Positions 26,250 through 34,435 of a DNA stretch of 64,000 nt are shown piece by piece. A model generated the notes under the pieces. That model made no database searches. It saw nothing but the letters and a program-made list of their open reading frames with translations, and had not been told where the DNA came from. The stretch's first letter is position 1; every line of letters starts with the position of its first letter. The translations under genes were made by a program, and so were the position numbers. This DNA is from Lacrimispora defluvii (GTDB lineage: Bacteria; Bacillota; Clostridia; Lachnospirales; Lachnospiraceae), in assembly GCA_013036995.1 (NCBI GenBank), contig JAAOXG010000038.1:1-64000 (forward strand). The letters run 5' to 3'.

Positions 26250-26276
26250 TTCCATATGAAAAAAGGAACGGTGCAT

Positions 26277-28538
26277 ATGAAAAATCGCAAACTTAAATTA
26301 AAACACAATAAAAATATGTCCTACAAAAATCAGCTGATGCTATCCTATACGTTGATCCTGGCAATCATTCTGCTGATCGGGGTAATTCTTTACTCTCTTT
26401 CCTACCGTCAGGTAAAAAACGGTATTTATCAGCAGAACCTGCTCAGTCTGTCTGCCTCTGTTAAACAGCTGGACAATACGATGGAGCTTACTAATGCAGC
26501 CGTGAAGCAGATTACCACCAACAGCCTGTTTAATAACCTGATTAATAAAGTAAACAGGGGGGATTCTTCGTTTTATTATCTTGGTTATAAGACCCAGCAA
26601 AGTCTTAAATCCATTACACCGGTGGAATTTTTGCTGCCAATTAATAACTCCTTCATTTATATAGAGAAATCCAGCTATGCCATCTCTCCCATTCTTTTTT
26701 CGGATTTTGATTTCTTCATCTGGAATAATACAAAGTATCCAATCGATCCTGCCCAGTTATCAAAAATACTGGTAGATCCGTCTTACTGGAACAAATTTAT
26801 TCCTTTTGAGCAGCTTGGTACCTCGTCAAAAAACTTTTTGTACCTATATCCTCTGACCTCCGCCTCTCAGGTGGCCAACCACAGCAGTTCCGTGATCTGT
26901 TACCAGTTTGAACACGAAAAGATTATGGAGTTTTTTTCAAACATTAATTTTTATCATAACGGATATCTGGTTGCATACGATAAAAACGGCAATCAGACGT
27001 TTCTTCTCTCCGGAGGTGGGTCTGTTATCGAATACGATACCTTGAAAAATATGGACTTTGAACATAATACCGCACATTTTACCCAGGGCAGTAACCGGGA
27101 GGAAATGCTGATCACTACTATATCTTCTTCCTATAATAACTGGAATTACTACCTGATACAGCCGGAAGAGAAAGCTTACTACTCTATCACCCCCTATCAG
27201 CGTTTTTTTACAACTGTAACTCTGGCGGCAATCATTCTTGGCGGAATCCTTGCGGTGATCTTTTCATCCTTTGGAAATCAAAAGATTTTAAAGCTGTCCG
27301 ATGAACTGAATATAAAGGAATCGCTGGCAAGCTCCTTAAATCTTCTTGTGGAAAAGCAAAAACCGGTTGTGGCTGAGTCCTATATGAGGCGAATCATGGA
27401 AGGCAGCATTACCAATAACGTAGAGATGCAGTATATCATAGATGAACTTGGTCTGGAACGCCCTGACACCAAATTCCACGTTTTGTATACAGAAGTATCC
27501 CCATCAGAGGAATCCGATATCTGCACCAAGGATTTGGAATTGTGCTTTGAAAATTACGATATGCTGGTGAGAGAAGCCCTCCGGCGCTATTACCCGGATA
27601 CGGGATATGTGTACAAACCTTCAGACCGGGCCTTTGCCATACTGATCGCCTCAGATAAATCCATACCTCATGAGCAGGTGTTAAGCAGAGACAGAGACAT
27701 CTTCCTTGCCATGCACAGGGAACTTCTGGAAAAGTACGGAATCTGGATCCGGGGCGGTTTAGGGGGCAGAAATGGACTGATCTCCTATACGTGGAAATCC
27801 TATCAGCAGGCAAAAGATGCGAAATCAATTACCACCACGGAAAAATATATTTTAAGCTGCAACGATTTTGCCAAATCAAATGATGTATATTATTTCCCGG
27901 AAAGCTTATCCATACAGTTAAGCGGCTTTATCTCTACCGGCAATAAAGATCAGGTCAGGGAAGTTTTTAAGCTGATCCGCAATGAGAATACCAGCATGAG
28001 AAGTCTTTCCTTTACCCAGCAAAAATGGCTTTTGTCCGATATCCGGGCGACAGTCTTTAAGAAAAGGCACACCATCTCAGAAGACGGACTGGATGGAGAA
28101 AAACTAAGGCTTTTGGATATGATTGATAAGCAGTTTGAAGGAGAGATGAGCTTAGACAGCTTACAGACCATCGCCTTTGAGCTATGTGATATCTGCGGAA
28201 CAGATACGGAAAGCAATGAACTGATTATTAAAATACAGGATTACATCATCAATAACTACCATGATTCCGATCTGTGTCTGACTAAAATATCAGACGAATT
28301 CGGCATCTCGGAAAATTATTTCAGCTATCTCTTTAAAAAAGAAGTATCTGAAAACTTCTCTACCTATTTAGAGCGGCTTCGAATGGCAAAAGCCAAGGAA
28401 ATTATACTGGAAACAGATACAAGCCTTTCCACGCTGTATCAGTATCTGGGTTATAACAACGCTGCTTCCTTTCGAAGAGCATTTAAAAAGAACTATGGAG
28501 TATCTCCAAAAGAAATGAGGGATAAGGTAAATGCATAA
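26277..28538 (+). CDS. Membrane-bound AraC/YesN-type regulator
   Basis: 753 residues. A transmembrane helix at about 20-42, a ~270-residue extracytoplasmic sensor domain and a second helix at about 315-337 are followed by a cytoplasmic linker and a C-terminal AraC domain with two helix-turn-helix units (CLTKISDEFGISENYFSYLF; LYQYLGYNNAASFRRAFKKN). Regulators of this shape sense extracellular or binding-protein-bound sugars next to Lpl-type transporters. ATG 26277 has AAAGGAA eight bases upstream. It is divergent from the saccharide operon and overlaps the following serine hydrolase gene by eight bases. Probable target: the divergent operon. The sensed ligand is unknown. Confidence 0.88.
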   Translation: MKNRKLKLKHNKNMSYKNQLMLSYTLILAIILLIGVILYSLSYRQVKNGIYQQNLLSLSASVKQLDNTMELTNAAVKQITTNSLFNNLINKVNRGDSSFYYLGYKTQQSLKSITPVEFLLPINNSFIYIEKSSYAISPILFSDFDFFIWNNTKYPIDPAQLSKILVDPSYWNKFIPFEQLGTSSKNFLYLYPLTSASQVANHSSSVICYQFEHEKIMEFFSNINFYHNGYLVAYDKNGNQTFLLSGGGSVIEYDTLKNMDFEHNTAHFTQGSNREEMLITTISSSYNNWNYYLIQPEEKAYYSITPYQRFFTTVTLAAIILGGILAVIFSSFGNQKILKLSDELNIKESLASSLNLLVEKQKPVVAESYMRRIMEGSITNNVEMQYIIDELGLERPDTKFHVLYTEVSPSEESDICTKDLELCFENYDMLVREALRRYYPDTGYVYKPSDRAFAILIASDKSIPHEQVLSRDRDIFLAMHRELLEKYGIWIRGGLGGRNGLISYTWKSYQQAKDAKSITTTEKYILSCNDFAKSNDVYYFPESLSIQLSGFISTGNKDQVREVFKLIRNENTSMRSLSFTQQKWLLSDIRATVFKKRHTISEDGLDGEKLRLLDMIDKQFEGEMSLDSLQTIAFELCDICGTDTESNELIIKIQDYIINNYHDSDLCLTKISDEFGISENYFSYLFKKEVSENFSTYLERLRMAKAKEIILETDTSLSTLYQYLGYNNAASFRRAFKKNYGVSPKEMRDKVNA

Positions 28539-29859
28539 GAACATACCATCAAAAGAACACATAGAACAGCTTTGGCTCAGGCTGAAAGAAAGCGGGCTTC
28601 CCATTCACAGTTTTCTGGCGGAACAGGGCGGAAATCTTCTAACGGAAAACTATCAGGCTCCCTATACCAAACGGGATCTTCACCGTATGTTCTCCATCAC
28701 AAAGAGCTTCTGCGCCCTGGCAGTGGGATATCTTCTTGAGGACGGACTGATTTCTCTTTCAGATCCCATAACCGGCTATTTCCCGGAATATTCAGATACT
28801 GAAGTGAAAAGTCCCTGGCTCATGAATATGACCATACAGCAAATGCTGGTGATGCAGACCTGCCACTCCTCGACCACTTATAAGATTGACAGACAAAAAA
28901 ACTGGGTGGAAAGCTTCTTTCTGGTTTCCCCCTCCCATAAGAGCGGGGAAGTCTTCCTCTATGATACTTCTGCCGCCCATACGCTGGCAGCACTTGTAAA
29001 AAAACTGACAGGAAAAGGAGTTCTTGATTATTTAAGAGAGAAATGCCTGGATAAACTTGATTTTTCCAAAGATGCATATATTATAAAAGATCCCTTTGGA
29101 AGTGAAATGGGGGGCTCCGGCCTGATGGCCTATTCCCTTGATTTATTAAAGACTGGCAGATTTTGTATGAATACAGTGAAACATGGGACGGGGGTTTTTG
29201 CAGATTATTTAAGAGATGCCGTTTCCTTTCAGGTTCCCACCATTCATTTCGGACAGACATTAGATGAGAAGCAGGGATACGGCTATCAGATCTGGCAGAT
29301 CCGGAATGGCTTTGCCATGTATGGTATGGGAAGTCAGTATGTGCTTTTTTATCCGGAGCTGGATCTGGTTTTAGTCATTACGGCTGATACCCAGAACATC
29401 AGAGGAGGACAACAGAACATACTGGATCTTGTTCGGGATGGCCTAAAGGAGTTTTTAAGCCCGGTTCCCTGCCTTCCCGTCTTTTCCGGCCCCTCTCATT
29501 TAAACGCCGTTTACCGCCTTCTGCCCGGACCACAGAGATTTACAAGGCTGGCTCTTTCCCTTGACTCCAAAGAAGGCAGTCTTACCCTGTCCGGACCGGA
29601 TAAGACATACACATTCTCTTTTTCCTTTGCAGAACCTGCTGTCAGCATCTTAAATGGCTACAAACAAAGAATTGCAGTCAAAGCTTTGTGGGCAGATTCC
29701 AGAACTCTTTACCTCCCTGTTTCCGTTGTGGGAGAATACGTGGGTTCCATCCATATCCTTTTAACTCTGTCGGAAGATGGTATTACCGTATGGATGAAAA
29801 AGATAGAAGAATCTCTTTTCCATGAATTCAGCGGATTTTTAACCGGCTTTAAAGAGTAG
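28531..29859 (+). CDS. Beta-lactamase-fold serine hydrolase (esterase-like)
   Basis: 442 residues of the class C beta-lactamase/EstB fold. The nucleophile motif SITK is at residues 55-58, preceded by HRMF, and a Tyr-containing motif YDTSAAHTLAAL is near 147. A ~110-residue C-terminal beta-rich extension follows. No signal peptide. Relatives are carboxylesterases and D-aminopeptidases as well as true beta-lactamases; the absence of an export signal argues against antibiotic hydrolysis. Its start lies within the last codons of the AraC regulator (ATGCATAA), so the two are coupled. In this locus an esterase on acylated sugars is plausible (inference). Its stop is one base from that of the convergent symporter. 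Confidence 0.82.
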   Translation: MHKNIPSKEHIEQLWLRLKESGLPIHSFLAEQGGNLLTENYQAPYTKRDLHRMFSITKSFCALAVGYLLEDGLISLSDPITGYFPEYSDTEVKSPWLMNMTIQQMLVMQTCHSSTTYKIDRQKNWVESFFLVSPSHKSGEVFLYDTSAAHTLAALVKKLTGKGVLDYLREKCLDKLDFSKDAYIIKDPFGSEMGGSGLMAYSLDLLKTGRFCMNTVKHGTGVFADYLRDAVSFQVPTIHFGQTLDEKQGYGYQIWQIRNGFAMYGMGSQYVLFYPELDLVLVITADTQNIRGGQQNILDLVRDGLKEFLSPVPCLPVFSGPSHLNAVYRLLPGPQRFTRLALSLDSKEGSLTLSGPDKTYTFSFSFAEPAVSILNGYKQRIAVKALWADSRTLYLPVSVVGEYVGSIHILLTLSEDGITVWMKKIEESLFHEFSGFLTGFKE

Positions 29860-29860
29860 A

Positions 29861-31225
29861 TTATTTCATTATGTCTTCTCCCCTGGCAGCTCTGGCTACA
29901 ATACCAGAGGAAGCTAAAAGCGCGATCAGGTTTGGAAATACCATGAGTGCGTTAAAAAGATCAGATAAGTTCCAGACAAGCTGAACCTTTAAAAATGATC
30001 CAAGCACCAGGAACAGTACAACGATCAACGCATACACCCTGGTTGCTTTGGGGCCAAAAAGTGCTTTCACATTTACCTCACCGAAAAAGTACCATCCAAT
30101 GATTGTTGAAAATGCGAAAAACAGAAGACAGATTGCTACAAACGTATTTCCCAAAGAACCAAATGCCTCACTGAATGCTGCCTGGGCGAGAGCCGTTCCC
30201 TGTGGAGCTCCTTCCACTCCCGGAGCCAGCCTTCCTGAGGTGAGTATTACCAAAGCAGTCAGATTAAGAACCACAAAGGTATCAATAAATACAGCCATGA
30301 TCGCCATAACACCCTGATCCTGGGGTTTTTCTACCTTAGCAATGGCATGGGCGTGAGGAGTAGATCCCATACCTGCCTCATTGGAAAACAGTCCTCTGGC
30401 AACACCATAACGCATCGCTTTCTGAACTCCGATTCCAGCAGCGCCGCCAAGCAGTGCCTGTGGACGGAATGCACCAATCACAATGGATCTAAGTGCAGGC
30501 AAAAGAGCGCTGTGATTGATAACCAGAACGATGAGACATCCAATAATATAAAATCCAGCCATAACCGGTACCAGTTTTTCTGTCAGGGAAGCAATTCGCT
30601 TCACACCTCCCATAAAGGTAAAAGCAGCAACTGCTGCAATTACGATTCCAACAATCAGGGGATCCACACCAAAGGCAGTGTGAAAAGCCAGGCCGATGGA
30701 ATTCGCCTGAACCATATTTCCGGTAAATCCTAAAGCAAAGATTATTGCCATTGAGAAGAAAACTGCCATAAACTTACCTGCAGTTCCTTTAAAACGGGCT
30801 TTAATATAATATATCGGACCACCCGTTACTTCTCCCTGGGAATTGACAGTTTTATATTTCTGAGCCAGGACAGCTTCTCCATAGTTGGTTGCCATTCCAA
30901 AGAAAGCGCTCACCCACATCCAGAATATTGCTCCAGGTCCTCCGGAATAAAGTGCTGTTGCACAGCCTGCAATATTACCCGTACCTACCTGGGCTGCAAT
31001 TGCCGTAGTTAATGCCTGAAAGGAGGACATTCCGTCTTTACCGGCATTTTCGCCGTTCAGCTTAAAACTGCCAAACAGCTGTTTAAATCCTTCTCCAAAT
31101 TTTCTGACCTGTACAAACCGGGTGCGGACAGTAAATAATATTCCTGTTCCAACAAGCAGATACAGTAAAATGCTGTTCCAGACAATGCCGCTGACCTGAT
31201 CAACCAGCTGTGTAAATTGTTCCAT
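29861..31225 (-). CDS. AGCS-family sodium:alanine/glycine symporter
   Basis: 454 residues, about 11 spans, with the AGCS signatures ALTTAIAAQVGTGNIAG near the N-terminus and GLFSNEAGMGSTPHAHA near the middle. It imports glycine or alanine with Na+. The upstream in-frame start at 31393 lies inside the riboswitch; ATG 31225 follows AGAGGG at eight bases. A tandem glycine aptamer and an intrinsic terminator occupy the leader, so expression should respond to glycine, which also makes glycine the most likely substrate. The gene ends one base from the convergent serine hydrolase, with no terminator between. Confidence 0.93.
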   Translation of the reverse strand: MEQFTQLVDQVSGIVWNSILLYLLVGTGILFTVRTRFVQVRKFGEGFKQLFGSFKLNGENAGKDGMSSFQALTTAIAAQVGTGNIAGCATALYSGGPGAIFWMWVSAFFGMATNYGEAVLAQKYKTVNSQGEVTGGPIYYIKARFKGTAGKFMAVFFSMAIIFALGFTGNMVQANSIGLAFHTAFGVDPLIVGIVIAAVAAFTFMGGVKRIASLTEKLVPVMAGFYIIGCLIVLVINHSALLPALRSIVIGAFRPQALLGGAAGIGVQKAMRYGVARGLFSNEAGMGSTPHAHAIAKVEKPQDQGVMAIMAVFIDTFVVLNLTALVILTSGRLAPGVEGAPQGTALAQAAFSEAFGSLGNTFVAICLLFFAFSTIIGWYFFGEVNVKALFGPKATRVYALIVVLFLVLGSFLKVQLVWNLSDLFNALMVFPNLIALLASSGIVARAARGEDIMK

Positions 31226-31250
31226 GTGATAGACCCTCTCTTTTTGTTTA

Positions 31251-31285
31251 ATAAAAAAAGCCAAACCATATGGGATGATTTGGCT
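31251..31285 (-). terminator. Riboswitch-controlled intrinsic terminator
   Basis: Minus strand AGCCAAA/TTTGGCT stem (31279-31285 and 31259-31265) followed by a T7 tract, between the glycine aptamers and the symporter start. Its 5' arm overlaps CAGAGCCA (31281-31288), which is fully complementary to the 5' P1 strand of aptamer 2 (31411-31418). Confidence 0.9.
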
Positions 31286-31335
31286 CTGAAAGCAAACAAA
31301 TAAGGGCATCACTGCCACTAAACGTTTGAACTTAA

Positions 31336-31505
31336 ACTCTGTCCTTTTGCCTGAGAGATTAACGCGTTTTCCCGCGCCTTGCACCTTCGGCACTCATTCA
31401 TGAGATTCTCCAGAGCCACATCCATTCATAGTCCTTATCCGGCACTCCGGATGCCTGAGAGTGTTACTCCTTCGGCAGACAAATCGTCATTTTCCTACGA
31501 ACTTC
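31336..31505 (-). ncRNA. Tandem glycine riboswitch
   Basis: Two glycine aptamers on the minus strand. Aptamer 1 (~31424-31505) contains GCCGAAGGAGTAAC and CTCTCAGGCA ... AAGGACT. Aptamer 2 (~31336-31415) contains GCCGAAGGTGCAAGG, then ATCTCTCAGGCAAAAGGACA. The P1 of aptamer 2 is CTCTG/CAGAG (31411-31415 with 31337-31341). These cores are the diagnostic glycine riboswitch sequences. The downstream terminator and the AGCS gene give the regulatory target. The complementarity favours glycine-induced termination. Confidence 0.93.
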
Positions 31506-31536
31506 GCTTGTTGGTTTATTACTTTTTCACTTTATC

Positions 31537-31565
31537 ACATTAACACAGGCTCTTAAGAATGTCAA
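31537..31565 (-). promoter_or_regulatory. Promoter of the glycine riboswitch transcript
   Basis: Minus strand TTGACA (31560-31565), a 17-base spacer and TAATGT (31537-31542), putting initiation near 31530, about 25 bases before aptamer 1. Between here and 31697 I see no gene. Confidence 0.65.
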
Positions 31566-31696
31566 GTCTATGCTTAACTTTCTTTCCTCTATATACTTCA
31601 CTTTCTTATTTTGCGGAGGCTATCTGTTCACCTCTGACAGCTATTCTGACAAACTGGCGGGAGCTGTTAAAATCAGAATGCATGGAAACCGGAGGC

Positions 31697-32647
31697 TCAG
31701 CAGGTTGCCCCGCCGGCCAGATGCAGCTTTGCATCCAGTATTTCCTGCTTTCTGCTTAAAATATCATCGGTAAGAAGCTGTGCTTCAACGTTTTCAAATC
31801 CAATCCGCTCAATGGTATCTGCAAACCGTTCCCCTGTCTGCCCCTGCTCCCGGAACAGAAGAATGGTCTTTTCAACGACTGACAGTACTTCCTCTTCGCT
31901 CTTAAAAATCCTGCCAAGAGCTTTTCCATGGGTGATTTTTTTCCCCCATCTGCCGCCAATGTACACAAGAAATCCAGGGGTACCCTCTTCAATAACATCA
32001 AATTGGCATTTTCCTATACACCGTCCGCAGTTGTTGCAGATTTCCTTATCAATTTCTATCAGGCCATCGGAAAGCTTTGCTGCTTTCATGGGACATGCCG
32101 TTTCTACCTGACATTTCCTGCAGCCGTTACACATATCTTCGTCAACACAGGGAATCATCTGGCCTACAATGCCCAGGTCATTTAAATTAGGCTTTACGCA
32201 GTTATTGGGGCAGCCGCCTGTGGCGATTTTAAATTTGTGTGGCAGTTTAACCGTATGATAGCCCTTATAGAACCGCTCATGAATCTTTTCTGATAGATCA
32301 AAGGTATCGTACAGCCCATACTGGCAGGTGGTTCCCTTACAGGATACAACCGGCCGCACCAGCGAACCAGTTCCTCCGGTCTCCAGTCCCGCTTCTGCGA
32401 GGCAGTTTTGAAATGCCTCAATGTCATTATAATGTATCCCTCTAACCTCCACTGTTAAGCGGGCCGTAAATTCCACATCTCCGTTTCCGAACCTTCTTGC
32501 TGCCTCCGCAATGGCAGCGGTCTGGTCTGCTGTAATCTTACCGTTTACCGTAATTACCCGCCCGTTAAATAAATCTGTTCCCTTATTATTTAAAAATCCC
32601 AGCGCCTTAACCCTCTTGATCTCATCTGGCTTTAATGTGCATGTCAT
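31697..32647 (-). CDS. Siroheme/4Fe-4S sulfite (nitrite) reductase-like protein
   Basis: 316 residues resembling AsrC and other small sulfite reductases: an N-terminal ferrodoxin-like half-domain (to ~65), siroheme-cluster region CKGTTCQYG and GGCPNNCVKPNLND, then two 4Fe-4S ferredoxin motifs (CNGCRKCQVETACP; CNNCGRCIGKCQF). The first Cys pair is spaced Cx4C, whereas classical siroheme enzymes have Cx5C, so catalytic equivalence is uncertain. The protein ends in GGATC with a terminal Cys. GGAG precedes ATG 32647. It is downstream of the CoA-disulfide-reductase-like gene (24 bases) and probably cotranscribed. Electron donor and true substrate are unknown; a role in sulfur redox is inferred. 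Confidence 0.8.
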   Translation of the reverse strand: MTCTLKPDEIKRVKALGFLNNKGTDLFNGRVITVNGKITADQTAAIAEAARRFGNGDVEFTARLTVEVRGIHYNDIEAFQNCLAEAGLETGGTGSLVRPVVSCKGTTCQYGLYDTFDLSEKIHERFYKGYHTVKLPHKFKIATGGCPNNCVKPNLNDLGIVGQMIPCVDEDMCNGCRKCQVETACPMKAAKLSDGLIEIDKEICNNCGRCIGKCQFDVIEEGTPGFLVYIGGRWGKKITHGKALGRIFKSEEEVLSVVEKTILLFREQGQTGERFADTIERIGFENVEAQLLTDDILSRKQEILDAKLHLAGGATC

Positions 32648-32671
32648 GATTTTACCACTCCTGTTTTTATA

Positions 32672-34297
32672 TTATAAATCTTCTATCTCTGTAAAAGTAA
32701 TTCCGCCTTCCAGCACCTTTGTATGTTTATATCCGTAGTAATCCAGCCGGTTCTGAAGCAGATAGGCCCGCTTTCCCCTGTTACATACCAGTAGAATAGG
32801 ATCCTCTTTATCAAGCCCTTCCACCGGTCCGTCTACCTCCGTTAATTCCACATGCATGGCACCTGGCACGGAAGGAGCCTGACCTGCGTCCACCAGCTTA
32901 TAACCTTCTGCCATTCCATCTGCATATTCCGCAGGAGTCATGGATTTTAAATTGCCATTTAATTTATTAAGTAAAATATTCAAAGTATGTACAAATGGAT
33001 GGATTGCGGTAGAAAATGGAGGTGCATAAGCAAGATCCATATCAGTAAGATCATTTAAATCTGCCTTACACATAATGGCAGTCACTGCCATATCCACAAT
33101 TTTATCAACGGCACCGCTGCCAACGGCCTGAACTCCAAGAAGGCGAAGGGTTTTCTTATCCGCAATCATTTTAATAATAAAATAAGATGCCCCCGGCATA
33201 TAATGTGCTTTGTCATCCACCACCGCGATCACGCTGGCTGCATCAAATCCTTCCTCTATAGCCTGGGTCTCTGTCAGTCCAGTTCTTCCGGCATTCAGCC
33301 CTGGAAGCTTACACACTGCAGTTCCCAGAACGCCGCGGTAGGAACGCTCCTCTCCAGCAATATTCTGTGCAATGAGCCTTCCGCTGATATTGGCCGTTGA
33401 TCCCATGGGTGACCATGCTGGTTTTCCTGTGATGGCATTTTTCACCATGGCACAGTCTCCTGCTCCATATATATCCTTATCATTGGTTCTTCCCTGGGAA
33501 TCAGTAATGATTGTTCCCTTGAACATCTCAATTCCGGTGCCCTCTAAGAATTCTGTATTCGGTTTGATCCCTGTGCAGAAGACAACCATATCTGCTTTAT
33601 AAGCGCGTTTATCCGTTACTACCTTCTCCACTTTTCCATCGCCTTCAATAGCGGTTACCTTCACCCCTGTTACAACAGGAATTCCGGCATCGGCAATCTT
33701 TCGTTCCAGATAGTCAGAAACCTCAGGATCAAAACCAGGAAGAATGTGAGGCGCCATATCCACCACAAATGGCTTAATTCCTTCCGCAGCCAGATTCTCA
33801 GCAAGTTCAAGACCGATATAGCCTGCACCCACCACAACTGCCTTTTTTATTCCGCCATTTACTGCAAGCTTTCTGATCTCTATAGCATCTTCAGGCGTTC
33901 TCATGGTAAATACATTCTTTCGTTCTCTTCCCTCAACAGGCGGAATGACCGGGCTTGCTCCTGTTGCAATTACAAGTTTATCATAATGGTATAACTTTTC
34001 TTCTCCAGACCCCAGATCAACTGCTGTCACAGTTTTGCCTTTACGGTCTACCTTTGTTGCCTCTGTGCGGATTAATACCTTTGCTCCTGTGAGTTTCTCA
34101 AATTTCTGAGGAGTGTTGACGATCAGCTGCTCCTTTTCAGAAATTACATTTCCTACGAAATACGGAAGTCCACAACCTGCATAAGAAATATTTTCTCCTT
34201 TATTCAGAATGATCACTTCGTTTTCTCTGTCTTCCCGCATAAGCTTTGCAGCTGCTTTTGTTCCTGCAGCCACACCACCAAGTACAATCACCTTCAT
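32672..34297 (-). CDS. CoA-disulfide reductase/NADH oxidase-like flavoprotein with rhodanese domain
   Basis: 541 residues. The FAD/NAD(P)-binding part (~1-450) starts MKVIVLGGVAAGTKAA, with the single redox Cys in SYAGCGLPYFVGN (~43), typical of CoA-disulfide or polysulfide reductases, a second nucleotide site VVVGAGYIGLELAENL and GAGDCAMV. The C-terminal ~75 residues are a rhodanese domain with active-site VCNRGKRAY. Such fusions reduce per- or polysulfide species (established for Npsr/CoADR-RHD). AAGGAG lies upstream of ATG 34297. It leads the two-gene unit with the siroheme protein and diverges from a LysR regulator through a shared, dyad-rich promoter region. Confidence 0.88.
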   Translation of the reverse strand: MKVIVLGGVAAGTKAAAKLMREDRENEVIILNKGENISYAGCGLPYFVGNVISEKEQLIVNTPQKFEKLTGAKVLIRTEATKVDRKGKTVTAVDLGSGEEKLYHYDKLVIATGASPVIPPVEGRERKNVFTMRTPEDAIEIRKLAVNGGIKKAVVVGAGYIGLELAENLAAEGIKPFVVDMAPHILPGFDPEVSDYLERKIADAGIPVVTGVKVTAIEGDGKVEKVVTDKRAYKADMVVFCTGIKPNTEFLEGTGIEMFKGTIITDSQGRTNDKDIYGAGDCAMVKNAITGKPAWSPMGSTANISGRLIAQNIAGEERSYRGVLGTAVCKLPGLNAGRTGLTETQAIEEGFDAASVIAVVDDKAHYMPGASYFIIKMIADKKTLRLLGVQAVGSGAVDKIVDMAVTAIMCKADLNDLTDMDLAYAPPFSTAIHPFVHTLNILLNKLNGNLKSMTPAEYADGMAEGYKLVDAGQAPSVPGAMHVELTEVDGPVEGLDKEDPILLVCNRGKRAYLLQNRLDYYGYKHTKVLEGGITFTEIEDL

Positions 34298-34346
34298 TGT
34301 TTTCTCCTTCTGATTGATATCAAAACTTTGATTACTTTTTATCAAT

Positions 34347-34375
34347 ATCATAGCACTTGTTTTTTACACCGTAAA
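34347..34375 (-). promoter_or_regulatory. Promoter of flavoprotein-siroheme unit
   Basis: Minus strand TTTACG (34370-34375), a 17-base spacer and TATGAT (34347-34352). The -10 box overlaps the left operator half-site. Confidence 0.6.
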
Positions 34376-34385
34376 ATAGTATTAT
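34357..34385 (+). promoter_or_regulatory. Promoter of LysR-type regulator gene
   Basis: TTGTTT (34357-34362), a 17-base spacer and TATTAT (34380-34385), with initiation expected inside ATGATATTG, consistent with autorepression. It overlaps the opposing promoter. Confidence 0.6.
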
Positions 34386-34435
34386 CTAAAGCATGATATT
34401 GGTTTTATCTATACCAGATGAAGGGAGATAGTAAG

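Larger units (their letters stand above)
25939..26276. other. Divergent intergenic region between saccharide operon and its AraC regulator
   Basis: This 338-base stretch holds the minus-strand promoter (25999-26027), the GGTGCGCACC palindrome (25975-25984) within the leader, and the plus-strand promoter of the AraC gene (26221-26249). I saw no clear cre site and no RNA gene. The AT-rich part at 26040-26220 shows no repeat I can assign to the AraC protein. Confidence 0.6.
34343..34401. promoter_or_regulatory. Paired operator half-sites in divergent sulfur promoter
   Basis: CAATATCAT (34343-34351) and its exact inverse ATGATATTG (34393-34401) are separated by 41 bases, with a central dyad TTTTAC-ACC-GTAAAA (34362-34376). 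They flank and overlap two face-to-face promoters, as expected for a LysR-type regulator with recognition and activation sites. Confidence 0.6.

Noticed and set aside
28531-29859. Reading the serine hydrolase as a beta-lactamase controlled by BlaI
   Set aside because: It has no signal peptide, is coupled to the AraC gene, and no TACANNTGTA box was seen upstream; an esterase-like role fits better.
31559-31773. Two short plus-strand ORFs opposite the end of the siroheme protein gene
   Set aside because: They read antisense to coding sequence, lack ribosome sites and have shadow-like composition.
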